Source of the DNA: Cellvibrionales bacterium
GTDB lineage: Bacteria; Pseudomonadota; Gammaproteobacteria; Pseudomonadales; JAHEIH01
DNA length: 64,000 bases
Reading direction: 5' to 3'
Assembly: GCA_024639455.1 (NCBI GenBank)
Contig: JAHEIH010000026.1
Span: 180,987 to 244,986, forward strand
In this document: one piece after another, positions 26,319-35,590 of the stretch
How the letters are laid out: each line of letters opens with the position of its first letter
How positions within the stretch are numbered: the stretch's first letter is position 1
Notes under the pieces: generated by a model
The model's input: the letters and a program-made list of their open reading frames with translations, nothing else
Databases searched by the model: none
What the model was told of the DNA's origin: nothing
Program-made: the position numbers and the translations under genes

Positions 26319-27566
26319 TTATTTGTCGTGATTTGCGCGGATAGCTTGGTAGTAGCGCTCAGCCAGACGACTGGCACGGTGCTGTAAAGAAAATTCGGTT
26401 CCTGCCACGAACACGCGTTCGGGTAGACTCATTGCCTCTAGCGGATGGCCATCCCACAACACCAAATCCACCGGTTGACCCACGCTAAGGCCCGCATTTA
26501 ATCCAAACACATTGGCAGGCGTTGTGGTCAGTGCGGCAATGGCTCCGCGCTCAGTTAGACCGTGGGCTATGGCGTTTGCGGCCGATTGTTTGACCATCGC
26601 AGCATTGTGTGGAGCCGCGCCGAAACCCATACCGAAAAACATCATCTGAACGCCGGCACTTTCCAATAAGGCTGCCGCATCGAGACGTGCGCCCAACGAG
26701 TCGTAACCCATAGGAAGGTTGTTGATCGGATCAAAAATTACCGGTACCTGCATGGCGGCTAAGCGATCGGCAACGCGCCATGCCTCCTGAGCTCCAAGGA
26801 GAATGGCGCGAAGTTTGTACTTACCAACCAAATCTAGCACGCGTTCGATATCCGACCCGCGATCCACCGAGATGATGACCTGCTGACGACCACTAAGCAC
26901 AGGTCGCAAAGCTTCCAAGTCATCCAGCGAGAAATGCAAATCGCGGTATTCGCCACGTCTAATGGCGGCGTGATTGGTTTCGTAGTCGGCGGTTTCACGC
27001 AGCGCGAGTTCAAACATTTGCAGCGCATTGCCCCTCGATCCACCGGCGATCTTCTTGCCGTGCTGCCCCAAATGAACCACTTGGGCTACTGCTTCCGCCA
27101 GTACCACTTTATCAGCGCGCATCTGCACCACAGCCGCTTGGCCGGCAAAGATCGATTTTTCATTCACCGGTAATACCAAGGCACGGCTTAATCCCAGTGC
27201 TCGGTTGTAAGGAATGGCAACAGAATCAGGATTAATGGCATCGACGGCGCGGTGTGAGGCAGTAAACAACTCGCTTTCGCTGCTGTAGTCTCGGGTACCT
27301 TCAATGGCTGAGACCTCCACCAGACCCATATAGGTGTAGCCATTGAAAAAACCAGCACTCACCGATTTTCCTCGTCCATCGATAACTTCTGCACCCGAGA
27401 CAGTGAAATCTCCGCCCAACGCGATTAACTCACCGTCACGTAAATGGACATCACCGACGTATGGGTCTCGCTGTCCGTCGTAGATGGTGACATTGTCGAT
27501 CAATATTTCGGCCGTCCAAGCGGCACTGCTCGCCAGCAGTGCCGCCACAATGACTAAACGTTTCAT
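26319..27566 (-). CDS. Secreted amidohydrolase-fold protein lacking metal ligands (probable pseudoenzyme)
   Basis: A 415-residue protein with a signal peptide (1-19, SAAWTA) and an amidohydrolase/imidazolonepropionase-like fold. Where active relatives have DVHSHMG it has NGYTYMG (residues 75-81), so both first metal His are Tyr. Further along, VIISVDRGSDI lacks the usual His and FGMGFGAAPHN lacks the usual Asp. The frame is intact, so it is not a pseudogene. It is coupled to the upstream active paralogue by an ATGA overlap, suggesting a paired complex. A 31-codon upstream extension is rejected because it lies inside the neighbour. Confidence 0.8.
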   Translation of the reverse strand: MKRLVIVAALLASSAAWTAEILIDNVTIYDGQRDPYVGDVHLRDGELIALGGDFTVSGAEVIDGRGKSVSAGFFNGYTYMGLVEVSAIEGTRDYSSESELFTASHRAVDAINPDSVAIPYNRALGLSRALVLPVNEKSIFAGQAAVVQMRADKVVLAEAVAQVVHLGQHGKKIAGGSRGNALQMFELALRETADYETNHAAIRRGEYRDLHFSLDDLEALRPVLSGRQQVIISVDRGSDIERVLDLVGKYKLRAILLGAQEAWRVADRLAAMQVPVIFDPINNLPMGYDSLGARLDAAALLESAGVQMMFFGMGFGAAPHNAAMVKQSAANAIAHGLTERGAIAALTTTPANVFGLNAGLSVGQPVDLVLWDGHPLEAMSLPERVFVAGTEFSLQHRASRLAERYYQAIRANHDK

Positions 27567-28963
27567 GGGCGGTTCTCCTCGGGCTTGATAATGCCAATAT
27601 TGAAGTCTGCGGTGATATTGTCGGCGCCTTTTTGGTAGACCGCTGCGCCGTCTATCCAAACTTCCTCCGGACTAGCAAAACTACTAAATGGATCGCGATC
27701 CCACAGCACTAAATCGGCATTTTTACCCGCTTCAACGGAGCCAATCTTGTCATCTAATCCAATCGCTTTGGCGGCGTTAAGTGTCAGCCAGCGAATGGCA
27801 TCCGCCTTGTCGAGGTCAATACCCATCGCTTGACCAGCGGCCAACGCTTTCGCAATCTCTTGGTTGAGGCGTTGGATTTGAATAGGATCATCTGAGTGAA
27901 TCACAGCGCAACCTTTGGCGTATTCGACCAGAGCAATGTTCTCGCGCACCATGTCAAAAGCCTCTTGTTTAAAGCCCCACCAGTCAGCCCACATCACCGC
28001 ACAAACCCCTTCTTGGGCTAACAATGGTGCCACCTTGTATGCTTCTACTGCATGGTGGAAGGCTTGGATTTTGTAGCCAAACTCTTTGCCGATATCGATC
28101 ATTTGCGCCATTTCATCGGCGCGGTAGCAATGGTTTTGGATGAGAATATCGCCCTCGAGCACACCCACCAATGTCTCGAGTTTCAAGTCGCGCTTCGGTG
28201 CTTTAGCCTCTTTCCCAGCCTCACTATTGGACTCATACTCGCGCCATTTATCTCGGTACTCTTGCGCATCAATCCACGCCTTGCGGAAACCGGCCACGTT
28301 TCCCATACGGGTTGAGGGTGCCTGACCCTTGCTACCATAAACGCGTTTGGGGTTTTCACCACACGCCATTTTTAAACCGTAGGGTGCGTCGGGAAATTTC
28401 ATACCCTGGACAGTAACTGAATGAATGTTCTTTAACGTGACGCTGCGACCGCCAAACAAGTTCGCCGAGCCCGGCAAAATTTGCACAGTAGTCACTCCGC
28501 CAGCACGGGCTTTTTCAAAGGCCGGATCCTGCGGCCACACCGAATGTTCAGCCCACACTTCAGCGGTTACCGGGCTCGTCATCTCGTTGCCGTCAGCGTG
28601 GTTGCGCGTTTCAGGTTGTGGATAAACGCCCATGTGTGAGTGAACATCGATCAGGCCGGGGGTCATCCATTTGCCGCTGCCATCGATACTTTGTCCTGGC
28701 GCATTGAGGTTTTCCCCCACCGCTGTGATGACACCATTGCTCACCGCGACATCGACTTGCATCATTTGTTGGCCATTACCCACTAGCAAGTTGACGTTGC
28801 GAATCACAAACGGGGGGTGCCGTGGGGCCTGATAGGTCGACGCAAATGCCACTGGTGAAAGGGCTTCTGCTGTCGGCGTCTCAGGCTTTGTAGTGGCGTT
28901 ATTGCAGGCCGCTAGGCCTAGCAAAGCAGCGCCCAACAATGAGCGTGCAAAGACTTTATTCAT
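27563..28963 (-). CDS. Amidohydrolase family lipoprotein
   Basis: A 466-residue exported metal-dependent hydrolase. It has a lipoprotein signal with lipobox LAAC (C20), a beta-sandwich start, then the TIM barrel with metal His in PGLIDVHSHMG (H108, H110), later His in IQNHCYR and AFHHAVEAYK, and the catalytic Asp in VIHSDDP. The substrate is unknown; exported relatives include peptidases and cyclic amide hydrolases. It is followed by an overlapping gene for a ligand-less relative. Confidence 0.85.
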   Translation of the reverse strand: MNKVFARSLLGAALLGLAACNNATTKPETPTAEALSPVAFASTYQAPRHPPFVIRNVNLLVGNGQQMMQVDVAVSNGVITAVGENLNAPGQSIDGSGKWMTPGLIDVHSHMGVYPQPETRNHADGNEMTSPVTAEVWAEHSVWPQDPAFEKARAGGVTTVQILPGSANLFGGRSVTLKNIHSVTVQGMKFPDAPYGLKMACGENPKRVYGSKGQAPSTRMGNVAGFRKAWIDAQEYRDKWREYESNSEAGKEAKAPKRDLKLETLVGVLEGDILIQNHCYRADEMAQMIDIGKEFGYKIQAFHHAVEAYKVAPLLAQEGVCAVMWADWWGFKQEAFDMVRENIALVEYAKGCAVIHSDDPIQIQRLNQEIAKALAAGQAMGIDLDKADAIRWLTLNAAKAIGLDDKIGSVEAGKNADLVLWDRDPFSSFASPEEVWIDGAAVYQKGADNITADFNIGIIKPEENRP

Positions 28964-29054
28964 GGCGGATCTCCCAACTAAAAATGTACTGTAGTCCGCC
29001 TAATCAAAGGGATCTATGTACAAAATCGCCAAACCTCAGCAAAACACAAATTTG

Positions 29055-30158
29055 TCATCGTCTGATATAGCGATTAGCCACCATTTGCGCACTACCTGCG
29101 ACCTCACACTCCGCCAAGCATGCCATCACTCTCGCCACTGGCCACTTTGTTTGCTGCACGATGCTATCAACCCCCACAGGGTCACTGCCTAGCAATGCCA
29201 ACACCGCTTTAGCCTGGCTTGATAACAGCGGCGTAGGCTCACTTTGCTCAAACCATTCGAATTGCACACCCGCCACGACATCGCTAGGCGCTGTCGCCAG
29301 CATGGCTCCCTGTTTCAATAAATCGAGGCATCCCTCACTCTGCGGCGAATAGATACTTCCGGGCACAGCAAATACATCGACACCCTGCTCTACCGCCCAC
29401 TTAGCACTGACCACCGATCCACTGTGGCGCGCCGCCTCGACCACAAGTAGCGCTTGAGAAAGACCGGTAATCAAACGATTGCGAATGGGAAATTGGTGTG
29501 GCAATGCAGGAATGCCCAGTGGATACTCCGACAATATGACACCGCCACTGTCGAGTAATTCTTTCGCCAATCCTCGATGGCGCTTGGGATATACATCGTC
29601 CAGACCACAAGCAAGCACGGCGATGGTTTTACCGCCGCCATCCATACAGCCACGGTGGGCGGCGGCATCGATACCGCGTGCTAAGCCGCTGGTCACGACA
29701 AAACCTCCACGCGCAAATTGGTAGGCAAACTCACGACTAGCGCGCTGCCCAGGCAAACTAGCTTGGCGACTTCCCACCATCGCAATTTGCGGCAAACATA
29801 ATTGAGTGGCGTCACCCTTATAAAACAACAGGCTTGGAATATTACGTAAACGTCGCAAGCTCTCCGGGTAAGCTTCATCGCTAGGGCATAACAAGCCCAC
29901 CTCGCAGTCATGTAATTGGTCGAGGTGCTGTTGCAAATAAGGGTAAACCGCTAAAAGTTCGGCGGCATCATCAACCAACAAGGGCTGTAACAAGCGTATT
30001 TTTTCACGATTAATACGTCGACAAGAGGTCAGCTGATTATCCCAGCGCATTGGGTCCGTACCCATAACTTGGACAAAATAGTCGATATCGCGCCGATTAA
30101 AGGCCGGGTGGGTATGCAGCACCAGCAACAACTGGGCAGCGGAACTTGGTGTTTTCAC
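29055..30158 (-). CDS. dprA: DNA-processing protein DprA (Smf)
   Basis: A 367-residue protein that loads RecA on incoming single-stranded DNA during natural transformation. It has an N-terminal SAM-like helical region, a Rossmann core with MVGSRQAS, FVVTSGLARGIDAAAHRG and FPIRNRLITGLSQALLVVEA, and a C-terminal winged-helix (about 310-367). The length is normal. It lies after the LysM protein gene in the conserved pseudomonad order. Presence alone does not prove competence. Confidence 0.94.
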   Translation of the reverse strand: MKTPSSAAQLLLVLHTHPAFNRRDIDYFVQVMGTDPMRWDNQLTSCRRINREKIRLLQPLLVDDAAELLAVYPYLQQHLDQLHDCEVGLLCPSDEAYPESLRRLRNIPSLLFYKGDATQLCLPQIAMVGSRQASLPGQRASREFAYQFARGGFVVTSGLARGIDAAAHRGCMDGGGKTIAVLACGLDDVYPKRHRGLAKELLDSGGVILSEYPLGIPALPHQFPIRNRLITGLSQALLVVEAARHSGSVVSAKWAVEQGVDVFAVPGSIYSPQSEGCLDLLKQGAMLATAPSDVVAGVQFEWFEQSEPTPLLSSQAKAVLALLGSDPVGVDSIVQQTKWPVARVMACLAECEVAGSAQMVANRYIRR

Positions 30159-30170
30159 AGCGCCTCCTTG

Positions 30171-30206
30171 CGCTGTGTCGCGCCGGCATCCTTGCCGGCT
30201 ACAGCG
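30171..30206. repeat. Hairpin between the LysM-protein gene and dprA
   Basis: CGCTGT/ACAGCG (30171-30176/30201-30206) encloses GCCGGC/GCCGGC (30182-30187/30194-30199) with an ATCCTT loop. It resembles a REP-like unit or a processing hairpin. I saw no second copy in this window. Confidence 0.5.
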
Positions 30207-30209
30207 TCG

Positions 30210-31223
30210 TTAGGGGTTAGTTACCGCATCACCCACTTCAAGGGGGCGGTTGGATTCCATGATCAATCCGAAACTAAGTTTAGAGAAGACTTTAACAATC
30301 ATCATCAGGCCCCCTCGTACAGCTGGCAATTGGACCGGCTTATCTGTATAGGGATCTTTAACGATGTCGCCTTGGCGTTCAACCGCCAATACATTGCCTA
30401 ACTCAAGTCCTTCACGAGCGCCAGCATTAACAATTACTATGCTGAGTTGGCCAATTTGGGTCACGCCGCCCTCAACTGAGAGTATGGTGCGGTTGATCTC
30501 ATCGCCGGGCGAACTGGGGAAATAATGGGCCACAATAGTTTCTTCAGGCGTCGGCAAAACGTGGTCGCCGATGCGTACCTCTTCGACACTGCGGTTAAGA
30601 GTAATGGTGGCAATATCGCCACTTTGCGATACTTTTTTGCCGCTGCCGATAAAGCGCATTTGGTAACCGAGAACTTCACCGCTATTGGGGTCAACATAGG
30701 TATCGCCTTTGCGATATACACTAAAGCGCTTGTAACCACCAAAATCACCTCGGGCAAAAATCTGATCACCCACGCCTGAAATGATGCGGCTCTCGTCACC
30801 CGAGACCACGTAAGGCGCACTCATTACATCATGCTCGGTATCAAGAACGATGTTCTCGCTGAGGAAGGGGCGGATACTATCCAGCGGTACAGAGGGAATA
30901 GCGTCGTCCAATTGGCCATCGCGCATATTGGGGCTCAATTTCACCACCTCATTACGCTGCAATACTAAACGGGGTTTGCCCTCAACATAGACCAGTGTCA
31001 GGATGTCACCGGGGTAGATTAAGTGGGGGTTTTCGATGTAATCGTTGGCTACCCAGATTTCGGGCCACAGCCACGGGTCACGAAGAAATTTAGCGGAAAT
31101 ATCCCACAACGTATCGCCTTTCACGACCACGTAACGACTCGGATAGTCGTCGCGTAATACCAGTTCATCGGCGAATACCTGCAAGCTCATAACGGCAAGG
31201 CAGGCGAGCAAGAATTTTTTCAT
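30210..31223 (-). CDS. LysM-domain secreted protein
   Basis: A 337-residue protein with a signal peptide (1-18, SLQVFA) and one N-terminal LysM domain, VVVKGDTLWDISAKFLRDPWLWPEIW...IENPHLIYPGDIL (about 30-78), that should bind peptidoglycan. The rest is beta-rich without catalytic motifs. The same uncharacterised gene sits between def and dprA in Pseudomonas. I chose the ATG at 31223 for its AGGGA site and signal peptide. It is divergent from def and upstream of dprA. Confidence 0.88.
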   Translation of the reverse strand: MKKFLLACLAVMSLQVFADELVLRDDYPSRYVVVKGDTLWDISAKFLRDPWLWPEIWVANDYIENPHLIYPGDILTLVYVEGKPRLVLQRNEVVKLSPNMRDGQLDDAIPSVPLDSIRPFLSENIVLDTEHDVMSAPYVVSGDESRIISGVGDQIFARGDFGGYKRFSVYRKGDTYVDPNSGEVLGYQMRFIGSGKKVSQSGDIATITLNRSVEEVRIGDHVLPTPEETIVAHYFPSSPGDEINRTILSVEGGVTQIGQLSIVIVNAGAREGLELGNVLAVERQGDIVKDPYTDKPVQLPAVRGGLMMIVKVFSKLSFGLIMESNRPLEVGDAVTNP

Positions 31224-31418
31224 GTGACGTCCCTTTAACATATACCCGATCTAGGCGGGGAAGCCCACGAAAAGGGGCTTCATAAAGCTATGCTTGTATA
31301 ATAGGACATTAATTGATGTCTCGCCCAACAAAGGTTGCGCTAAATAGGTGTCACGCTTTAAAAATCAGCCTGATACCCCCATAATATAGATCAGTTGAAC
31401 AATGACGATAGAGGCAGC

Positions 31419-31928
31419 ATGGCTATTCACGAAATTCTTGAGTTTCCCGACCCCCGTTTGCGCACCATTGCCAAATCGGTCGACGAGGTCAATGACGAGG
31501 TGCGAAGCCTACTCGACGACATGCTTGAAACCATGTACGACGCCGGCGGTATCGGCCTAGCCGCCACCCAAATCAATGTCCACCAACGCATCGTGGTGAT
31601 GGATTTATCGGAGGAGCGTAACGAACCGCGCGTATTCATCAACCCTGAGGTCACGCCTTTGACCGAAGAGGGCCACACCTATCAAGAAGGTTGTTTGTCG
31701 GTCCCCGGTTTCTACGAAGATGTCATCCGACCCGAGCGCTGCCTGATCAAGGCCACCGATCGCGATGGCAAGCCCTTTGAAGAGCAGGCCACAGGCCTTC
31801 TTGCGGTATGTATTCAGCACGAACTCGATCACCTCAATGGCAAATTGTTTGTCGATTACCTGTCCAACATGAAGCGCGATCGCATTCGCAAAAAGTTGGA
31901 AAAAGAACACAAACGCCGTGCCGGCTAA
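31419..31928 (+). CDS. def: Peptide deformylase
   Basis: A 169-residue metalloenzyme that removes the formyl group from new proteins. All three boxes are present: [17 protein letters not shown] (Cys ligand) and [12 protein letters not shown] (two His and catalytic Glu). The ATG at 31419, preceded by AGAGG, fits the family N-terminus [11 protein letters not shown]; 8 upstream codons opened by TTG are not expected. It is the first gene of def-fmt-rsmB-trkA-trkH. Confidence 0.96.
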   Translation: MAIHEILEFPDPRLRTIAKSVDEVNDEVRSLLDDMLETMYDAGGIGLAATQINVHQRIVVMDLSEERNEPRVFINPEVTPLTEEGHTYQEGCLSVPGFYEDVIRPERCLIKATDRDGKPFEEQATGLLAVCIQHELDHLNGKLFVDYLSNMKRDRIRKKLEKEHKRRAG

Positions 31929-31943
31929 TTTCGAGGAATAACC

Positions 31944-32897
31944 TTGCGCATTATTTTTGCCGGTACGCCGGATTTTTCTGCCGCCGTACTCGACGCGTTG
32001 ATCGCTAGCGAACACGACGTCGTTGCTGTTTATACCCAACCCGACCGACGTGCGGGGCGCGGCAAAAAAATGCTGCCCCCCCCCGTCAAAGTGGTGGCCG
32101 AACAAGCGGGCATCCCTGTTCATCAGCCACTTAGCCTGCGCGAAGAAAACGAGCAAAACACCCTGCGTGAGTATGCCGCCGACGCCATGATCGTCGTTGC
32201 TTACGGCCTGTTGCTACCGCAAGCGGTGTTGGACATTCCTCCCCACGGCTGCCTAAATATTCACGCGTCATTACTGCCCCGCTGGCGCGGTGCCGCCCCC
32301 ATTGAGCGCGCCATCGAAGCGGGTGATACCGAAACCGGTATCACCATGATGCGCATGGACGCCGGGCTCGATACCGGCGATATGATGTGGGTTGAGCGCT
32401 GTCACATCGACGCTAATACCACGGGAGATAGCCTCCGCGAAGAGCTGCTAGAGGTCGCCATTCGCGGCACATTCAACACATTAAGTGAAATAGCGGCCGG
32501 TTCTGCTAGTTACACCCCACAAAGCGAAGAAGGTGCCAACTACGCGAGCAAGTTGAGCAAGGCCGAAGCCGCCATCGATTGGTCGGCCAGTAACTCCGTC
32601 ATCGATCTCAAAGTGCGAGCGTTCAATAGCAGCAATGTCTGCTATAGCTTGCACGATAATGGCGAGCGTATAAAAATTTGGCGCGGCCGACCCGTTTCGC
32701 AGTCCCATCATCTATCACCGGGTAGTATCCTTGCTGCCGACGACAATGGCATTGTGGTGGCTTGTGGTGAAGGCGCCTACGCCATCGAGCAGTTACAAGT
32801 CCCTGGCGGTAAAGCCCTGTCCTGCAGAGACATACTCAATGCGCGCCGCGATTGGTTTAGCAGCGACCGCCACTTCACCATGGAAACGTCGGCGTGA
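31944..32897 (+). CDS. fmt: Methionyl-tRNA formyltransferase
   Basis: A 317-residue enzyme that formylates initiator Met-tRNA, acting with def upstream. It shows MRIIFAGTPDFSA, QPDRRAGRGKK, and the catalytic region NIHASLLPRWRGAAPIERAIEAGD, followed by the C-terminal OB-like domain (about 205-310). It uses a TTG start at 31944 with GAGGAATAACC ahead, since no ATG is placed to give the family N-terminus. Its stop overlaps the rsmB GTG start. Confidence 0.95.
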   Translation: MRIIFAGTPDFSAAVLDALIASEHDVVAVYTQPDRRAGRGKKMLPPPVKVVAEQAGIPVHQPLSLREENEQNTLREYAADAMIVVAYGLLLPQAVLDIPPHGCLNIHASLLPRWRGAAPIERAIEAGDTETGITMMRMDAGLDTGDMMWVERCHIDANTTGDSLREELLEVAIRGTFNTLSEIAAGSASYTPQSEEGANYASKLSKAEAAIDWSASNSVIDLKVRAFNSSNVCYSLHDNGERIKIWRGRPVSQSHHLSPGSILAADDNGIVVACGEGAYAIEQLQVPGGKALSCRDILNARRDWFSSDRHFTMETSA

Positions 32898-34189
32898 ACC
32901 TGCGCGCTACTGCCGCCAGCCTGATCACTGGTGTTATGCAACGCGGTGAATCGTTAGCGTTTACCCTTCCAGTAGCCGCGGAATCTCTGCCACCACGCGA
33001 CCGCGCCTTACTACAAGAAATTTGCTACGGCACCATGCGCTGGTACGACTTTTTAGGGGGTCTAGTCGACCAATTGATACGCCGCCCATTAAAACCTCGC
33101 GACTGGGATATCTATGCTCTGTGTATGGTGGGCGCTTACCAGTTGCACTTTACTCGGGTCCCAGATCACGCCGCCATTAAAGAGACGGTCGATGCCTGCC
33201 GCACCTTAAAAAAACATTGGGCAACGAAATTTGTTAACGGGGTACTTCGCCAATACCAGCGGCTCAACAAAGACCTTGTTGCCAACTTGAGTCCCGCGCA
33301 ACAAGCCGCCCACCCCGATTGGTTGTTTGAACGCATCCTTCAGGATTGGCCCGCTGCCGCGGCGGATATTTTTGCCGCTAACAACGATAAACCGCCCATG
33401 GTGCTGCGCATCAACCTAAGGCACCACACGCGCGACGAGTATCTCAGATTGTTACAAGAGGCTGGCATTGAGGGTCTTGCCTGCCAGTTCGCCGCCGATG
33501 GTATTCGTCTTGTCAGCCCATGTGATGTTCAACTCCTTCCCGGTTTTGAAGCGGGCTGGGTTAGTGTGCAAGATGAAGCGCCTCAGCTGGCCGCTGGTCT
33601 GCTTGATGCACAGCCTGGCGAGCGCATTCTCGATGCCTGTGCCGCCCCGGGCGGCAAGACATGCCACATAATAGAACGCTGCCCAGCGCTATCTGAGATA
33701 GTGGCATTAGACCTCGATGCTAGCCGCAGTGAAAAAGTCCGTGACAACCTCGCGCGCCTGCAATTAGAGGCCCACATTGTGGTCGGTGACGCCTGCCAAC
33801 CCGAGCAATGGTGGGACCAGCAGTTTTTTGATCGCATCTTGATCGACGCGCCCTGCACCGCCAGTGGCGTTATTCGCCGCCACCCCGAGAGTAAGCAAAA
33901 ACGTCAGCCAGAGGACATCGAATCGATTGCCACTACCCAGCTAAGGATGTTGTCAGCTCTATGGCCGTGTTTAGCCCCAGGCGGCACGTTGATTTATGCG
34001 ACCTGTTCGATTTTCCCGCGTGAAAACGAGCAAGTGATCGACGCTTTTTTGGCCGACCACACCGATGCTACCCACCACCCGATTGCATTGGACTGTGGTG
34101 ATAGTCGTCCCTTCGGTGTACAGTTATTGCCAATAAAAAATGGTCACGATGGCTTTTACTATGCCAAACTGACGAAAAACGCTAACTAA
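32894..34189 (+). CDS. rsmB: 16S rRNA (cytosine-967-C5)-methyltransferase
   Basis: A 431-residue enzyme with an N-terminal NusB-like RNA-binding domain (about 1-140) and a C-terminal SAM methyltransferase with DACAAPGGKTCHI, the catalytic DAPCTASGVIRRHPESK and ATCSIFPRENEQV. It starts at GTG 32894, overlapping the fmt stop (GTGA), so translation is coupled. Confidence 0.95.
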   Translation: MNLRATAASLITGVMQRGESLAFTLPVAAESLPPRDRALLQEICYGTMRWYDFLGGLVDQLIRRPLKPRDWDIYALCMVGAYQLHFTRVPDHAAIKETVDACRTLKKHWATKFVNGVLRQYQRLNKDLVANLSPAQQAAHPDWLFERILQDWPAAAADIFAANNDKPPMVLRINLRHHTRDEYLRLLQEAGIEGLACQFAADGIRLVSPCDVQLLPGFEAGWVSVQDEAPQLAAGLLDAQPGERILDACAAPGGKTCHIIERCPALSEIVALDLDASRSEKVRDNLARLQLEAHIVVGDACQPEQWWDQQFFDRILIDAPCTASGVIRRHPESKQKRQPEDIESIATTQLRMLSALWPCLAPGGTLIYATCSIFPRENEQVIDAFLADHTDATHHPIALDCGDSRPFGVQLLPIKNGHDGFYYAKLTKNAN

Positions 34190-34207
34190 ACACAGTCAGC
34201 CAACACT

Positions 34208-35581
34208 ATGAAAATTCTCATTCTCGGTGCAGGACAAGTCGGCGGTACGCTGGCGGAACACCTCTCTAACGAGCAAAACGACATCACCTTGATCGACGCC
34301 AACGCCGATCGATTGCGAGAATTACAGGACAAGCTCGACATAGGAACGGTGGCGGGTCAAGCCAGCTACCCCGAGATATTGCGCAAAGCAGGCGCGGAAG
34401 ATACCGATCTGCTTATTGCCGTTACCAATAGCGATGAAATCAACATGGTGGCCTGCCAAGTGGCCCACACCCTGTTTAACATTCCCAAGATCATTTCTCG
34501 CATACGTTCGCAGTCCTATATCCAACGCCCGGAATTGTTTAGTAACGATGTCATTCCGATTCAGGTATTGATTTCACCCGAGCAATTGGTAACAAGCTAT
34601 ATCAAAAGCCTGTTGCAGCACCCTGGCACACTGCAGGTACTTGACTTCGCCGAAGGCAAAATACGCCTCGTGGCCGTAAAAGCGGTTTTTGGTGGCCCCT
34701 TGGTCGGCCACGAATTGCAGCAATTGCGTCAACACATGCCCAACGTTGACACCCGTGTAGCAGCAATTTTCCGCCGAGATCACTCCATTCAACCCACCGG
34801 CGAAACCGTCATCGAAGCGGGCGACGAAGTGTTTTTTATTGCCGCTCACAACCATATTGTGCCGGTCATGAGCGAACTGCGCCGGCTCGACAATCCCTAC
34901 AAACGCATCATGATCGCCGGCGGCGGTAATATTGGTCTGCGTTTAGCGTCGGCCATTGAAAATGACTACCACGTCAAGCTGATTGAATATAACTACGATC
35001 GCTGTAAGCAGTTATCAGAGCTGTTGAGCCATACCATCGTGCTCCATGGTAGCGCCTCAGATAGCGAGTTGTTAAATGCCGAAAGCATTGAAGATGTCGA
35101 TGTATTCTGTGCGCTGACCAACGATGACGAAGCCAACATCATGGCCTCCTTATTGGCCAAACGCTTGGGCGCACGCAAAGTTATCACGCTGATTACAAAC
35201 CCCGCTTACGTGGACCTTGTGCAAGGCGGCGAGATCGATATCGCCCTATCACCCCAACAAATTACTATTGGCAGCCTGTTGACCCACGTCCGCAAGGGCG
35301 ACGTCAGCAACGTCCACTCACTGCGCCGCGGTGCGGCAGAGGCCTTGGAACTGGTGGCACGCGGCGATTCGCGTTCATCCAAAGTCGTCGGCAAACGCAT
35401 CGATCGCATCGATCTTCCACAGGGTGTGACTATCGGCGCCATCATGCGTGGCGACAAAGTCGTCATTGCCCACAGCGATGTGGTGATTGAATCCGACGAT
35501 CATGTGATCTTGTTCGTCACCGATAAACGCTTCGTCAAAGACGTCGAGAAACTTTTCTCGGTGGGCTTTGGTTTTTTCTAG
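34208..35581 (+). CDS. trkA: Trk potassium transporter, NAD-binding subunit TrkA
   Basis: A 457-residue peripheral protein with two RCK halves, each having a dinucleotide loop: [13 protein letters not shown] at the N-terminus and [13 protein letters not shown] near residue 238, and each followed by an RCK-C ligand domain. It gates TrkH in response to nucleotides. It starts 18 bases after rsmB and is followed by trkH, its membrane partner. Confidence 0.96.
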   Translation: MKILILGAGQVGGTLAEHLSNEQNDITLIDANADRLRELQDKLDIGTVAGQASYPEILRKAGAEDTDLLIAVTNSDEINMVACQVAHTLFNIPKIISRIRSQSYIQRPELFSNDVIPIQVLISPEQLVTSYIKSLLQHPGTLQVLDFAEGKIRLVAVKAVFGGPLVGHELQQLRQHMPNVDTRVAAIFRRDHSIQPTGETVIEAGDEVFFIAAHNHIVPVMSELRRLDNPYKRIMIAGGGNIGLRLASAIENDYHVKLIEYNYDRCKQLSELLSHTIVLHGSASDSELLNAESIEDVDVFCALTNDDEANIMASLLAKRLGARKVITLITNPAYVDLVQGGEIDIALSPQQITIGSLLTHVRKGDVSNVHSLRRGAAEALELVARGDSRSSKVVGKRIDRIDLPQGVTIGAIMRGDKVVIAHSDVVIESDDHVILFVTDKRFVKDVEKLFSVGFGFF

Positions 35582-35590
35582 GGCGCCGGC

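Noticed and set aside
26319-27566. Second amidohydrolase as a pseudogene
   Set aside because: The frame is complete, has a signal peptide and is translationally coupled; only the metal ligands are lost, so a pseudoenzyme is more likely.
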